The notes under the pieces were generated by a model, which saw only the letters and a program-made list of their open reading frames with translations, made no database searches and was not told the DNA's origin. A program made the translations under genes and the position numbers. Of a stretch of 46,324 bases of DNA, positions 28,920 through 36,056 are shown piece by piece (the stretch's first letter is position 1; each line of letters starts with the position of its first letter). The DNA comes from a virus, in the IMG/VR virus record IMGVR_UViG_3300005578_000002, positions 1-46,324 of that record; one strand, 5' to 3'.

Positions 28920-29185
28920 CGCCGATGCCGGACGGTCGTGACCACGGTCAGCTGGCCGGCCACGGTCGAATCGAACGTCGTGTCCACCTCGGTCCCGGCG
29001 AACGCCACCCTAGCCCGGTCCTCCCAGCCGTCGCTGCGGTCATCCGGGTCAAACCCCGCCGCCGCGAGCAGCTGCCGCAGATTCTGCTCCACCGCCTCAG
29101 CCGCACGGTCAGCGAGCTGCCGGAATTCATGCCGAATCCAAGCGACGTAATCAGTGCTTGGATCACCACACCCGATCAAAGACAT
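28916..29185 (-). CDS. Hypothetical protein at the start of the early block
   Basis: 89 aa from the ATG at 29185 with GGGGAGGGG upstream. Helical first half (DYVAWIRHEFRQLADRAAEA), then WEDRARVAFAGTEVDTTFDS and a strand-rich end (GQLTVVTTVRHRR). The frame continues upstream past the terminator at 29404-29440, but that part has shadow-like composition. The divergent plus gene begins 53 bp away. No family recognised. Confidence 0.65.
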   Translation of the reverse strand: MSLIGCGDPSTDYVAWIRHEFRQLADRAAEAVEQNLRQLLAAAGFDPDDRSDGWEDRARVAFAGTEVDTTFDSTVAGQLTVVTTVRHRR

Positions 29186-29237
29186 AGCTGTCCGACCCCT
29201 CCCCAAGGACCCACAGCACCCAAAACCGTGTGAGGGT

Positions 29238-29384
29238 ATGCCGAGTGACACCCTCGGCTGGGCGCTGCTGACCATGCGTGTCACCCGCCAGCTGTACGAA
29301 CTGGTAGGGCAGGCGGGCGTGCGCCTGGTGTTCCGCCGCAGGCTGGTCCGGTCCCGGCCGGGACACGCGGGGGCTCTGCTGTAA
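29238..29384 (+). CDS. Small plus-strand gene (48 aa)
   Basis: MPSDTLGWALLTMRVTRQLY ... GVRLVFRRRLVRSRPG: a helix then a basic arm. Third codon positions are mostly G or C, unlike the other plus-strand frames nearby, and a strong terminator follows 19 bp after the stop. GAGGG abuts the ATG, so initiation may be leaderless. Divergent from the gene at 29185. It may be a DNA-binding or membrane-associated regulator; no family recognised. Confidence 0.55.
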   Translation: MPSDTLGWALLTMRVTRQLYELVGQAGVRLVFRRRLVRSRPGHAGALL

Positions 29385-29403
29385 CCCGCAGGCCGGGAAT
29401 GTC

Positions 29404-29440
29404 GAGGCCCGGTGCCCCACTGAGGTGGGCACCGGGCCTC
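29404..29440. terminator. Bidirectional terminator hairpin
   Basis: 14-bp perfect arms (GAGGCCCGGTGCCC and complement) with a 9-base loop. Ends the plus-strand gene (stop 29384) and could end any minus-strand transcript starting in the 29.5-kb hub. Confidence 0.8.
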
Positions 29441-29444
29441 GGAA

Positions 29445-29462
29445 CCGAACACCCCCTGGCAG
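29445..29462 (+). promoter_or_regulatory. Start-associated leader element, plus orientation
   Basis: CCGAACACCCCCTGGCAG, followed by AGGTGG. The only copy on the plus strand. With the minus-strand copy at 29562-29582 it forms inverted CCTGGCAGAGGTGG blocks about 100 bp apart. Confidence 0.7.
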
Positions 29463-29464
29463 AG

Positions 29465-29551
29465 GTGGCTCGACAACCGCGCATAGCGCCGGAGTGGTTG
29501 GAGCAAGCTGATCATATCGGCTCGCAAACCCTCTTGGCTATATGCAGTTGA
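29465..29551 (+). CDS. Possible 28-aa leader peptide (plus)
   Basis: GTG directly after the leader element opens 28 codons (VARQPRIAPEWLEQADHIGS...). No separate ribosome-binding site beyond the AGAGG touching the GTG. It could be a leader peptide or simply sequence of a non-coding RNA. Confidence 0.25.
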   Translation: MARQPRIAPEWLEQADHIGSQTLLAICS

Positions 29552-29559
29552 CTTTCCAC
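29512..29559 (-). CDS. Possible 15-aa leader peptide (minus)
   Basis: GTG just after the minus-strand leader copy opens 15 codons (VESQLHIAKRVCEPI), antisense to the plus ORF. Its stop overlaps an ATG (ATATGATC). Low confidence. Confidence 0.2.
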   Translation of the reverse strand: MESQLHIAKRVCEPI

Positions 29560-29561
29560 CT

Positions 29562-29582
29562 CTGCCAGGAAGTCAGTTCGGT
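29562..29582 (-). promoter_or_regulatory. Start-associated leader element, minus orientation, hub copy
   Basis: ACCGAACTGACTTCCTGGCAG followed by AGGTGG, as in the plus copy but inverted. No ORF of normal size follows it. The only copy pair not in front of a typical gene. Confidence 0.7.
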
Positions 29583-29629
29583 CTCTCGACCTGCTGGGAC
29601 GGTACCTCACTCGGGGGTTACAGGTCTAG

Positions 29630-29700
29630 CTATCGGACAACACCGGCCGGTTGTTGTGCAATCTCGCCAACGGAATGTCGACGGTGTTGTGTAGTTGTGC
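29630..29700. promoter_or_regulatory. Cluster of CAACACCG dyads (candidate operators)
   Basis: ACAACACCGGCCGGTTGTTGT (near-perfect dyad, about 29638-29658) and a further CGGTGTTGTG at about 29680 lie in the gene-free 29583-29737 stretch. Repeated half-sites of CAACACCG suggest a repressor or origin-binding site. No gene is seen in this interval. Confidence 0.4.
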
Positions 29701-29737
29701 CATATCCCCGGCGAGCATGGCCTCGGAAATGCCGAAA

Positions 29738-29780
29738 GCCGCCCCGCACGGTCCGGGTGAGGTGGACCGTGCGGGGCGGC
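29738..29780 (-). terminator. Late-operon terminator
   Basis: 17-bp perfect arms (GCCGCCCCGCACGGTCC and complement) with a 9-base loop, 16 bp after the tail-fibre stop at 29796. On the minus strand the hairpin is followed by TTTC, so this one resembles a classic intrinsic terminator. Confidence 0.85.
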
Positions 29781-29795
29781 TGCTGGGGGGGCAGG

Positions 29796-30986
29796 TCAGG
29801 TCAGGGCGACGGTGGACAGGGTGCCATCGTCAGCGACGGCCAGCCCGAACATGCCGCCGCCCGGCGCGCACAGGGCCAGCTGGCCCTGTGCGTCGATGGT
29901 AAGCAGCGTCCGTCGGGTGCCCGGCTCCTGCACCCGGAACACCGGCTGGGTCTGCCCGGTCATGCCGCGGAGTTCGAGGATGGGGCCGGCGGTGGCGTCG
30001 TCCTCGGCGCGGATAGCTCCGTCGCTGCCCGATAGGTACAGCTGCGCGTCGCCGTCGACGCCGGAGAGGCTGGCCTGCCCGGACCCGGCGCTCAGTTGCA
30101 GGTAGTAGCCGTAGCCGGATGCCCTGCGGAAGAAAGCTACGGCGTTCCCATCAACGTCACGTAGTTGCAGCAGGTCGCCGCTCTCCTCGGTCGCCTGCGC
30201 CTCGAGGATGGTCGGCGTGCCGCCCGATCCGCCGTCGGCTGGTGCGAACGCCTCGGCGGGTTGCAGCGCGGCGCTGCCGAGGCCGAGGCTGGTCCGGGCG
30301 GCTGCCGGGTCGGTGAGGTCGGACAGGTTGTTGGCCGCGATGAGCCGGGCGGCGAGGGCGGTGGTGAGCGCGGCCACCACGGACTCGTCGTTGGCCAGTT
30401 GCGCGGCGATCTCGCCGAGGGTGTCCAGAAGGCTCGGCGCGGAGTTGATCAGGCCGTTGATCGCGGCGCTGATCTGCGCGGCCGCGTAGGCCCGGTCGCC
30501 GTGCGGGTCGGTCGCGCCGGTGTGCGCGGTGACGGCCTGGTCGGCGGTGCCGCTGGCGTCGGCGTCGACGTCGGCAGCGGTGAGCTGCACGTCGCCGGTT
30601 TGGCTGTTTACCGAGGTGACCGGCGCGGTACCTCCACCGCGGCCATTGGCGCCGAGCACCGGCACCGGCCCGGCCTGCGGGTCGGAGAGCAGGCAGTCCC
30701 GCAGCCACACCGGGCCGTCGCCGGCCGGCACCAGGAAGGTCCACACCGTGCCGGCGTCCTCGGTCACCTCGTAATGCGAGTTCGCCGGGTCGATCTCGGC
30801 GTTGGGTTGCAACCCGATCGACCATAGCCCCGTCTCGTCGGTGGCGGTGCGGGAGATGCCGAGTATCTCGTCCTGCCCGCTGTCGGTGAACCCGGCGGCC
30901 GGCACCAGCTTGATCGTGATGGGCTGCTCGATCCGCGGCCCGCCGCCGGGGAGGGTGAGCCGGTTCTGCACGGTACGGACGGTCAT
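29796..30986 (-). CDS. Tail fibre / receptor-binding-type protein
   Basis: 396 aa, last gene of the late operon. MTVRTVQNRLTLPGGGPRIE opens an N-terminal beta domain that resembles tail-attachment modules. It is followed by VTSVNSQTGDVQLTAADVDA and HTGATDPHGDRAYAAAQI, the standard phage tail-fibre trimer linker, a long Ala-rich helix, and a C-terminal beta segment (ILELRGMTGQTQPVFRVQEP). Likely in host adsorption. ATGA overlap with the gene before. Confidence 0.8.
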   Translation of the reverse strand: MTVRTVQNRLTLPGGGPRIEQPITIKLVPAAGFTDSGQDEILGISRTATDETGLWSIGLQPNAEIDPANSHYEVTEDAGTVWTFLVPAGDGPVWLRDCLLSDPQAGPVPVLGANGRGGGTAPVTSVNSQTGDVQLTAADVDADASGTADQAVTAHTGATDPHGDRAYAAAQISAAINGLINSAPSLLDTLGEIAAQLANDESVVAALTTALAARLIAANNLSDLTDPAAARTSLGLGSAALQPAEAFAPADGGSGGTPTILEAQATEESGDLLQLRDVDGNAVAFFRRASGYGYYLQLSAGSGQASLSGVDGDAQLYLSGSDGAIRAEDDATAGPILELRGMTGQTQPVFRVQEPGTRRTLLTIDAQGQLALCAPGGGMFGLAVADDGTLSTVALT

Positions 30987-31333
30987 TGGTCCTCCGGGGT
31001 TGAGGGTGCGCTACCGACATATGCATCGGTCAGCCAGTCCGGCAGCGGCACCATCGGCACCGTCTGCCCGACGAGCGCATGCGTGCAATCGGCCAAGAAC
31101 TGCCATTGCCCGCCGCGCACGTAGCAGTGGCAGTGCTTCGCCCCGGGCTGGTCGCCGTACCAGGTGTCGATCGACTGTGGAATGGTCGGCGCGGCTTCGT
31201 TGCCGTCCCATGTCCAGCCGTTCGGCGCGTCGATGACGATCCGGTGGGCGTCGTCGCAGCCGGGGCACCAGAGCCAGAGCGACCGACCGGGCGCGGTGCC
31301 GTTGCCGCCGATGCGTAGGACCGGCGCGGTCAC
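30983..31333 (-). CDS. Putative zinc-binding tail-region protein (DUF6527-like)
   Basis: 116 aa. LWLWCPGCDDAHRIVIDAPN, then CHCYVRGGQWQFLADCTHAL and VGQTVPMVPLPDWL. The CPGC pair and the HCHC..G.W.FL.DC.HAL.GQTV pattern are those of a family of small phage proteins in fibre operons (DUF6527-type, role unknown). GTG coupled by GTGA. Confidence 0.6.
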   Translation of the reverse strand: MTAPVLRIGGNGTAPGRSLWLWCPGCDDAHRIVIDAPNGWTWDGNEAAPTIPQSIDTWYGDQPGAKHCHCYVRGGQWQFLADCTHALVGQTVPMVPLPDWLTDAYVGSAPSTPEDQ

Positions 31334-32610
31334 GCGACGGCCGGGATGAGCTCGAATTCGAGGGCGTTGAAGCTGGTGACGTTGGCCAGCGACGCGGCGG
31401 GGACGGTGAAGGTGAGCTTGGCGACCATGCTCGAGCCGGCGGTTTCCACGGCCAGGGTTTGCGCGGCGAGCACCGCCCGCACATTGGTGCCTTCCCAGAC
31501 CTTCAGTTGCTCGGTGCCGGTGCCGCCGGTGACGCTGGTCTCCACCTGCACGGTCATGTCGGTGCCGGCCGCAGGGGTGACCAGCGCACCCATCCGGAAC
31601 CGGGCCGAGCCGGTCCCGACGAGGTACGTGGCCGGGTCGGTGTCGCTGACCGCGGTGAGGGCGTTGCCGCCGGCCCCGGTGACGGCGTAGCCGGGGGCGG
31701 AGACGACGGCGACCGGGACGGCGGTGGCGGCTGGGGCGGCGACGGTGACCGTCTGGCTGGTGGTGCCGGTGTCGCCGGAGTCGTAGGTGGCGGTCAGGGT
31801 GACCGTCTTCGACCCGGCCGAGCCGTAGGTGTGAGAAGGGCTGACGCCGGTGCCGGTCTGCCCGTCGCCGAAGTCCCAAGCGTAGGAGACGACGGTGTCA
31901 CCGCCGGCCAGGTTCGACCCGGACGCGTCGAAGGCCACCGTCTGCCCGGTCGGCGAGGCGGTGAACACCGGGCCGATCGCAAAGGCGCAGGTGACCTCGC
32001 CGGTGGCGATCGTGGCGTCCATCGTCCAGGACGGCCCGGTCGCGCCAGCAGCGTCGGCGATCGCGTAGGCCGAGGCGAACATCGAGGTGGTGCCGCGGGT
32101 GACCCGGTTCACGGTGGTGAAGACGCTGCCGACCAGGTGCTCCTGCTGCGTGGAGGCGACGGTGGCCTGGTAGGCGATGATGCCGAACACGAGATCGTCG
32201 ATCGCCGCGACGGCGGTTGCTGCAGGCGGGGTGGTCGAGCCGGAGTTGGCTCGGGACCCGGTGTCACGCAGCGTGACCGGCTTGTCGGCGGTGAACTCGG
32301 CGACCACCCCGGCGACGTTGATCGACGTGGAGCCGTTGTGCACGGTGACGCCGGTGATCCCGGCCGGACCGGGCTGCGCCCACCAGATCTCGCCGTGCCG
32401 CTGCGATACGCCCGGCTGGGTGAGCGGGGCCATGGCGTAGGAGTTGCCCGCCGAGTCGGTCACCGACGGGATCACGCCGGAGGCGAGTTGCGCGGAGAAC
32501 GCGGCGACGATCAGCGAGTTGGCGAGGGTGGCCGGCAGCGCCGCCGAGGCCACGTCGGCGCCGAAGTTGTTGATCGCCGCGATGTTGCGGGGCGCTGAGA
32601 ATCCGCTCAT
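31330..32610 (-). CDS. PKD-domain minor tail protein
   Basis: 426 aa from the ATG at 32610 (ATGA). Two beta domains flank one PKD module: GQTVAFDASGSNLAGGDTVV then YAWDFGDGQTGTG, SHTYGSAGSKTVTLTA. The YAWDFGDG signature is diagnostic. N-terminal MSGFSAPRNIAAINNFGADV... resembles tail-decoration domains; the C-terminus is a further Ig-like or sandwich domain. PKD modules in tails bind cell-wall or surface glycans. Confidence 0.8.
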   Translation of the reverse strand: MSGFSAPRNIAAINNFGADVASAALPATLANSLIVAAFSAQLASGVIPSVTDSAGNSYAMAPLTQPGVSQRHGEIWWAQPGPAGITGVTVHNGSTSINVAGVVAEFTADKPVTLRDTGSRANSGSTTPPAATAVAAIDDLVFGIIAYQATVASTQQEHLVGSVFTTVNRVTRGTTSMFASAYAIADAAGATGPSWTMDATIATGEVTCAFAIGPVFTASPTGQTVAFDASGSNLAGGDTVVSYAWDFGDGQTGTGVSPSHTYGSAGSKTVTLTATYDSGDTGTTSQTVTVAAPAATAVPVAVVSAPGYAVTGAGGNALTAVSDTDPATYLVGTGSARFRMGALVTPAAGTDMTVQVETSVTGGTGTEQLKVWEGTNVRAVLAAQTLAVETAGSSMVAKLTFTVPAASLANVTSFNALEFELIPAVA

Positions 32611-33890
32611 CCTGTGTACTTCCAGACTGTGTGTGAGTAGATCTCGAAGGTGTTGGGGAACACCGGGTGCAGGATCGGCTGGCCGGCGAAGCTGGTGTTG
32701 CACGAGTTCGGCGCGGTGCCGCCGCCGGAGATGCACGCGTTCAGCAGATGCGAGTAGCCGAGCGGGTCGTCCGGATGGCCAACGTACTTGCCGTCGATCT
32801 GGGAGCCCTGCAGGTAGATGTTCCAGAACCGGTTCACCGGGTCGGCCGGGTCACCGCCGTTGCTGGTCCAGAACAGCGCCTGGGTGTCGACGTAGTCGAA
32901 CACCTTCACCCCGTCGATGTAGGCCTGGATGCGCACGTTCGCCGAGGGCTGGTCCGGGTCGCCCGGGGTGGCGCCGGTGGCGTCGGTGACCGGGTAGACC
33001 TTGGTGCGGAACTTGTGCCGCCCGCCCGGGCTCGCGGTCGGGTGCTCGAAGAAGATTCCGCCGTAGCCGTCGGCCGATTTCGACTTGGCCACGTTGTACT
33101 GGGTGAGCAGGTTCCCGCTCGAGTCGCGGCCGGTGGCGCGGTGCAGGGTGATCAAGGCCCGGCCCGGCACTTGGGCGTGGAAGATCTCCATGTCGTCCAG
33201 CTCGACCATGCCCGCGCCGCCGGTGAAAGCCGTACCCCACCAGGCCTGCCAGATGCCCTGGCCGTGCGCGATCCGGGCTTCGATCTCCTTGCAGTGGTAG
33301 CGCGGCGCGTACCAGCCGGCCGTCTTGCTGTCGAGCATGCCAGCGGTGAAGGCGTTGCCGCCCACGGTCTCGCGTTTGCTGATCAGCTTCAGAGACAGCC
33401 CGTCGCCGTCGGACGCGGCCGAGACGACGGCGTTGCGGGCCATGTAGCGCTGGATCCGGTCCGGCGCGCCAAAGGTGGAGTTGTCATAGGCGTGCCAGCG
33501 GGCCGGGTCGAGGGTGGCGAACTCATCGGCCAGCAGCAGGGTGTAGCCGGGCAGGTCCGGGACCGGCTGCGGGGTCGGGCCGGGCGGGGTGGGCTGCACC
33601 CAGGCGCTGCCGTTCCAGACCGTGCGGGGGCTGGCCGTGCCGACCGTTGCCGGGCCGGTCCACACCTTCCGGTTGCCGGGCCGGACGAACTTCCCGCCGA
33701 GCCAGTACAGGCTGCCCGGCGGTGTCGTCGCGGCCGGCGTGACGCTGGCGGTGATCCGGCCGATGCGGGCCTTGGCCGACCCGGCCGAGGCGGGGGTGAC
33801 GGTCGCGGTGATCCGGCCGATCCGGGCCTGCGCGGCGGTCTGCGGGGTGACCGCGGCCGTGATCCGGCCGATCCGGGCCTGCGCGGCCAC
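32607..33890 (-). CDS. Tail-associated glycoside hydrolase (GH16-like)
   Basis: 427 aa. The C-terminal 300 residues form a concanavalin-A-like sandwich: YTLLLADEFATLDPARWHAY, then MVELDDMEIFHA with the GH16 catalytic ExDxxE pattern (E230, D232, E235). GH16 enzymes cut beta-1,3/1,4-glucans or galactans, so this may degrade capsule or wall polysaccharide at adsorption. Residues 3-51 contain three tandem ARIGRITAxVTP units, then a Trp/Pro-rich linker. GTG start one base after the previous stop. Only two of several usual GH16 motifs are evident, so fold is likely and substrate unknown. Confidence 0.75.
   Translation of the reverse strand: MAAQARIGRITAAVTPQTAAQARIGRITATVTPASAGSAKARIGRITASVTPAATTPPGSLYWLGGKFVRPGNRKVWTGPATVGTASPRTVWNGSAWVQPTPPGPTPQPVPDLPGYTLLLADEFATLDPARWHAYDNSTFGAPDRIQRYMARNAVVSAASDGDGLSLKLISKRETVGGNAFTAGMLDSKTAGWYAPRYHCKEIEARIAHGQGIWQAWWGTAFTGGAGMVELDDMEIFHAQVPGRALITLHRATGRDSSGNLLTQYNVAKSKSADGYGGIFFEHPTASPGGRHKFRTKVYPVTDATGATPGDPDQPSANVRIQAYIDGVKVFDYVDTQALFWTSNGGDPADPVNRFWNIYLQGSQIDGKYVGHPDDPLGYSHLLNACISGGGTAPNSCNTSFAGQPILHPVFPNTFEIYSHTVWKYTG
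33738..33884 (-). repeat. Triple coding repeat (ARIGRITA-VTP)
   Basis: Three tandem copies of a 16-20-codon unit at the start of the glycosidase gene, with near-identical DNA around GATCCGGCCGAT. Likely expands or contracts by slippage. Confidence 0.85.
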
Positions 33891-33891
33891 G

Positions 33892-34185
33892 TCAGGACAC
33901 CGGTACCCAGGTGTCGTATGGGGCGAGCACCACGCCGGTGATGGTGGACGGGTCCACCGGGCCGACGAACTCCCGCGGCCTGGACGTGTCGGCCAGCGGG
34001 GCCGCGCCGGTCGGGGTGTACTTCGGCAGGGCGTAGGTCGAGCCGTTCCAGAACAAGCTGATCCGGGTGTTGTTGTCGATCAGGTGCTGCCGGTCGTAGT
34101 TCTCCAGGTCCACCGCGTCGACCGGGGTGTTGCCGCCGGCCCCGTCGGCCCAACTGGCCTGGGTGCGAGTGTAGCCGAGCGCCAT
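33892..34185 (-). CDS. Small tail-region protein (97 aa)
   Basis: MALGYTRTQASWADGAGGNT ... STITGVVLAPYDTWVPVS. Found just before the glycosidase; beta-prone. Resembles short adaptor or fibre-foot proteins but no family recognised. Confidence 0.65.
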   Translation of the reverse strand: MALGYTRTQASWADGAGGNTPVDAVDLENYDRQHLIDNNTRISLFWNGSTYALPKYTPTGAAPLADTSRPREFVGPVDPSTITGVVLAPYDTWVPVS

Positions 34186-34197
34186 GGCGGTGCCTTC

Positions 34198-34332
34198 CTA
34201 CTTGCCGGGGAACGTGGTCGGGCCGGGGAACGTGGTCGGGCCCGGGAACAGCGGCCGGTCGATGGTCACCGGCAGCTGGTAGGTGGCGCTGGTGCCGTCA
34301 GCGGCGGTGACAGTGACCGTTAGCGTGGCCAT
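34198..34332 (-). CDS. Short beta protein with PGPTTF repeats (44 aa)
   Basis: MATLTVTVTAADGTSATYQL ... ends PGPTTFPGPTTFPGK, a direct repeat of a six-residue unit. Start ATG at 34332 just after the preceding stop. Role unknown; the tail position suggests a decoration or linker protein. Confidence 0.6.
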   Translation of the reverse strand: MATLTVTVTAADGTSATYQLPVTIDRPLFPGPTTFPGPTTFPGK

Positions 34333-34334
34333 GG

Positions 34335-34622
34335 TCAGGCGGCGGTGACGGTCGCCGACTGGCCGTCGGCCGCGACCGTGCCGGTCTTGCCGTCCAACGA
34401 CACGGCGGTGATCTTCACGGCCAGCTTCCGGACCGTGGTGACAGGCACGTCGGCGTTGAACACCTGGCTCGCGCCGTCGGCCGCGGTCAGGGTCAGCGCG
34501 AGGTGCTGCGTGCCGTCCACGCTGGAGGTCGCGGTCGCGCCGGGGATGGTGACCGTGATCGTGTCGCCGGTGCTGTATTTCGCTTTGTCCAGTTTCGGGG
34601 CGGCGGTGATGACGGTGGCCAC
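34335..34622 (-). CDS. Ig-like beta protein (95 aa)
   Basis: GTG start. Strand-rich with VTIPGATATSSVDGTQHLAL, SQVFNADVPVTTVRKLAVKI: an Ig-like fold of the kind found as decoration on capsids and tails. Coupled to the 44-aa gene after it. No precise family. Confidence 0.6.
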   Translation of the reverse strand: MATVITAAPKLDKAKYSTGDTITVTIPGATATSSVDGTQHLALTLTAADGASQVFNADVPVTTVRKLAVKITAVSLDGKTGTVAADGQSATVTAA

Positions 34623-34625
34623 CGC

Positions 34626-35039
34626 TCAGCCACCGTCCGCCGAGGGTGCCGCATGCTGCGCCTTCCACTGGACCGCGCCCGGCTGGGCGGCGGTGTTCGG
34701 GTCGAGGTCCGACGGCAACACCCCCGGGGCGGGAGTGAACCCGAGGCTGGTGATGACCGGGGTGCCGTCCGGGGTCGGCGCGTAGACCACCGGCTGCCGG
34801 GTTGCCCCGAACAGCAACGACGCGGCCGGCCAGCGCTTCTCCAGAGCATGCCCGACGGCGAAGTACAGCGCGGTCAGCACCACCGTCAGAGCCGCCACCA
34901 GCTTCTCCTTGGTCGCCGCCGAGGCATCGGTGTAGCCCAGCAGCACGAGCACCGGATGAGCCAGCGGCAGGGACAGCAGCCAGCCGGCCAGCAGCGCGGC
35001 CAGGGTGCGGATGAGCGCCGTTACATAGTTCGACAACAT
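34626..35039 (-). CDS. Putative holin
   Basis: 137 aa with two hydrophobic helices: LIRTLAALLAGWLLSLPLAH and KLVAALTVVLTALYFAVGHA, with a charged loop between and a long polar C-terminus ending HAAPSADGG. It overlaps the endolysin stop by TGATG. Two-helix membrane proteins right after an endolysin gene are normally holins, which time lysis by making membrane holes. Confidence 0.75.
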   Translation of the reverse strand: MLSNYVTALIRTLAALLAGWLLSLPLAHPVLVLLGYTDASAATKEKLVAALTVVLTALYFAVGHALEKRWPAASLLFGATRQPVVYAPTPDGTPVITSLGFTPAPGVLPSDLDPNTAAQPGAVQWKAQHAAPSADGG

Positions 35040-35791
35040 CAGAGCGTCGCCTTGCCCTTCATGTAGGCGTTGTAGATCAGCTGCATGCCGGCGTTGGACA
35101 CGTCCTCCACCTTGTTACCGGCGCACAGCGGGTCCTTGCGGAAATACTCGACGATCGCCTCAGTCTCCTTGGGCGTCGAGCCCTCCAGTGCCGACCAGAC
35201 CCCCGGCATGACGAGCCGGTAGGCGTTGGTCTGGACGTTGTGGATGATGCGGAACATGCGACCTCCCGAGACCACGGGCGGCGGTATCTTCACCCCGCCG
35301 CTGGAACTGGACGATTCGCCGGACAGTGGCCACGGCTCGGTCGAGTTGAACCCTGCCGGGTTGCGGCTGACGCTGATGTGCACGTGGTAGAGGTGCGGGT
35401 CGTCGCCGGCGTACGGCTTCGTGCCGCCCGGATTGGCCGGGTCGGTGATGCGGGCCCTGAATATGGCGTAGCCGTCCGGCCACACCCGCGGGTCCTTCAG
35501 CGCGAACATGCGATTGACCATCGCCGCCAGCTCGGCGCCTGGTGGCCCGTCCGTCACCGTAACAATGCCGGGAACGCCAGAGACATTCACCGCCACGTCC
35601 AGCGCTCGAACAGTACTGTCGAGCCAAGGATTGTGATCGCTGGACGGCTCCCGCCGGTGCGCCCGGTCGCCGATCGTACCGGTCTGCGGCGAGTTGACCC
35701 AGCCCTGTCCTGGGTAGGCCGCCTGGAGCTGGTGCAGCAGTGTCAACAGCGCCGGTGCGAGCCGATCGCCGTCGCCGCCGGTCCAGACCAT
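35039..35791 (-). CDS. Endolysin (M15-like D-Ala-D-Ala / peptidoglycan peptidase)
   Basis: 250 aa. Zinc-peptidase motifs: HRREPSSDHNPWLDSTVRAL (SxHxxx and ALDVAV with the Asp) and DPHLYHVHISV (HxH). These match the M15/VanY-like lysins of actinophages, which cut peptidoglycan cross-links. A Ser-rich linker (GESSSSSGG) leads to a C-terminal domain (MFRIIHNVQTNAYRLVMPGV...), perhaps a wall-binding or oligomerisation unit. Not followed by a lysin B gene. Confidence 0.85.
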   Translation of the reverse strand: MVWTGGDGDRLAPALLTLLHQLQAAYPGQGWVNSPQTGTIGDRAHRREPSSDHNPWLDSTVRALDVAVNVSGVPGIVTVTDGPPGAELAAMVNRMFALKDPRVWPDGYAIFRARITDPANPGGTKPYAGDDPHLYHVHISVSRNPAGFNSTEPWPLSGESSSSSGGVKIPPPVVSGGRMFRIIHNVQTNAYRLVMPGVWSALEGSTPKETEAIVEYFRKDPLCAGNKVEDVSNAGMQLIYNAYMKGKATL

Positions 35792-35792
35792 G

Positions 35793-36044
35793 TCAGCGGG
35801 CCGCGATCTGGCCGGCGGCGATGAACCCGGACAGGCTCACGTTGTGCAGGCTGTTCCAATGGTTGATATCGCCGCACGGACGGATACCGGCCGTCGTGAT
35901 CCCGAGGATGCCGAGCCAGGTGTTCACCTCGTCGGTGGATCCCATCGCCCGGTAGGTGCCTGCGCCGAGCACCACGATGGTGCCCTGCAGGGTGTTGCCG
36001 GTCGTGGGGCCGGTGTACTGCCACATCTCCATAGCGAGCGCCAT
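35793..36044 (-). CDS. Hypothetical protein before endolysin (83 aa)
   Basis: MALAMEMWQYTGPTTGNTLQ ... GFIAAGQIAAR. Short strand-rich protein with Gly-rich turns. No family recognised. Sits between a collagen-like membrane protein and the endolysin. Confidence 0.6.
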   Translation of the reverse strand: MALAMEMWQYTGPTTGNTLQGTIVVLGAGTYRAMGSTDEVNTWLGILGITTAGIRPCGDINHWNSLHNVSLSGFIAAGQIAAR

Positions 36045-36056
36045 GCGGTTTGCCTT

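Noticed and set aside
29186-29527. N-terminal extension of the 28916-29185 gene
   Set aside because: The extra frame crosses a strong terminator and a leader element and has shadow-like Arg/Pro/Ser composition; a GGGGAGGGG supports the ATG at 29185.
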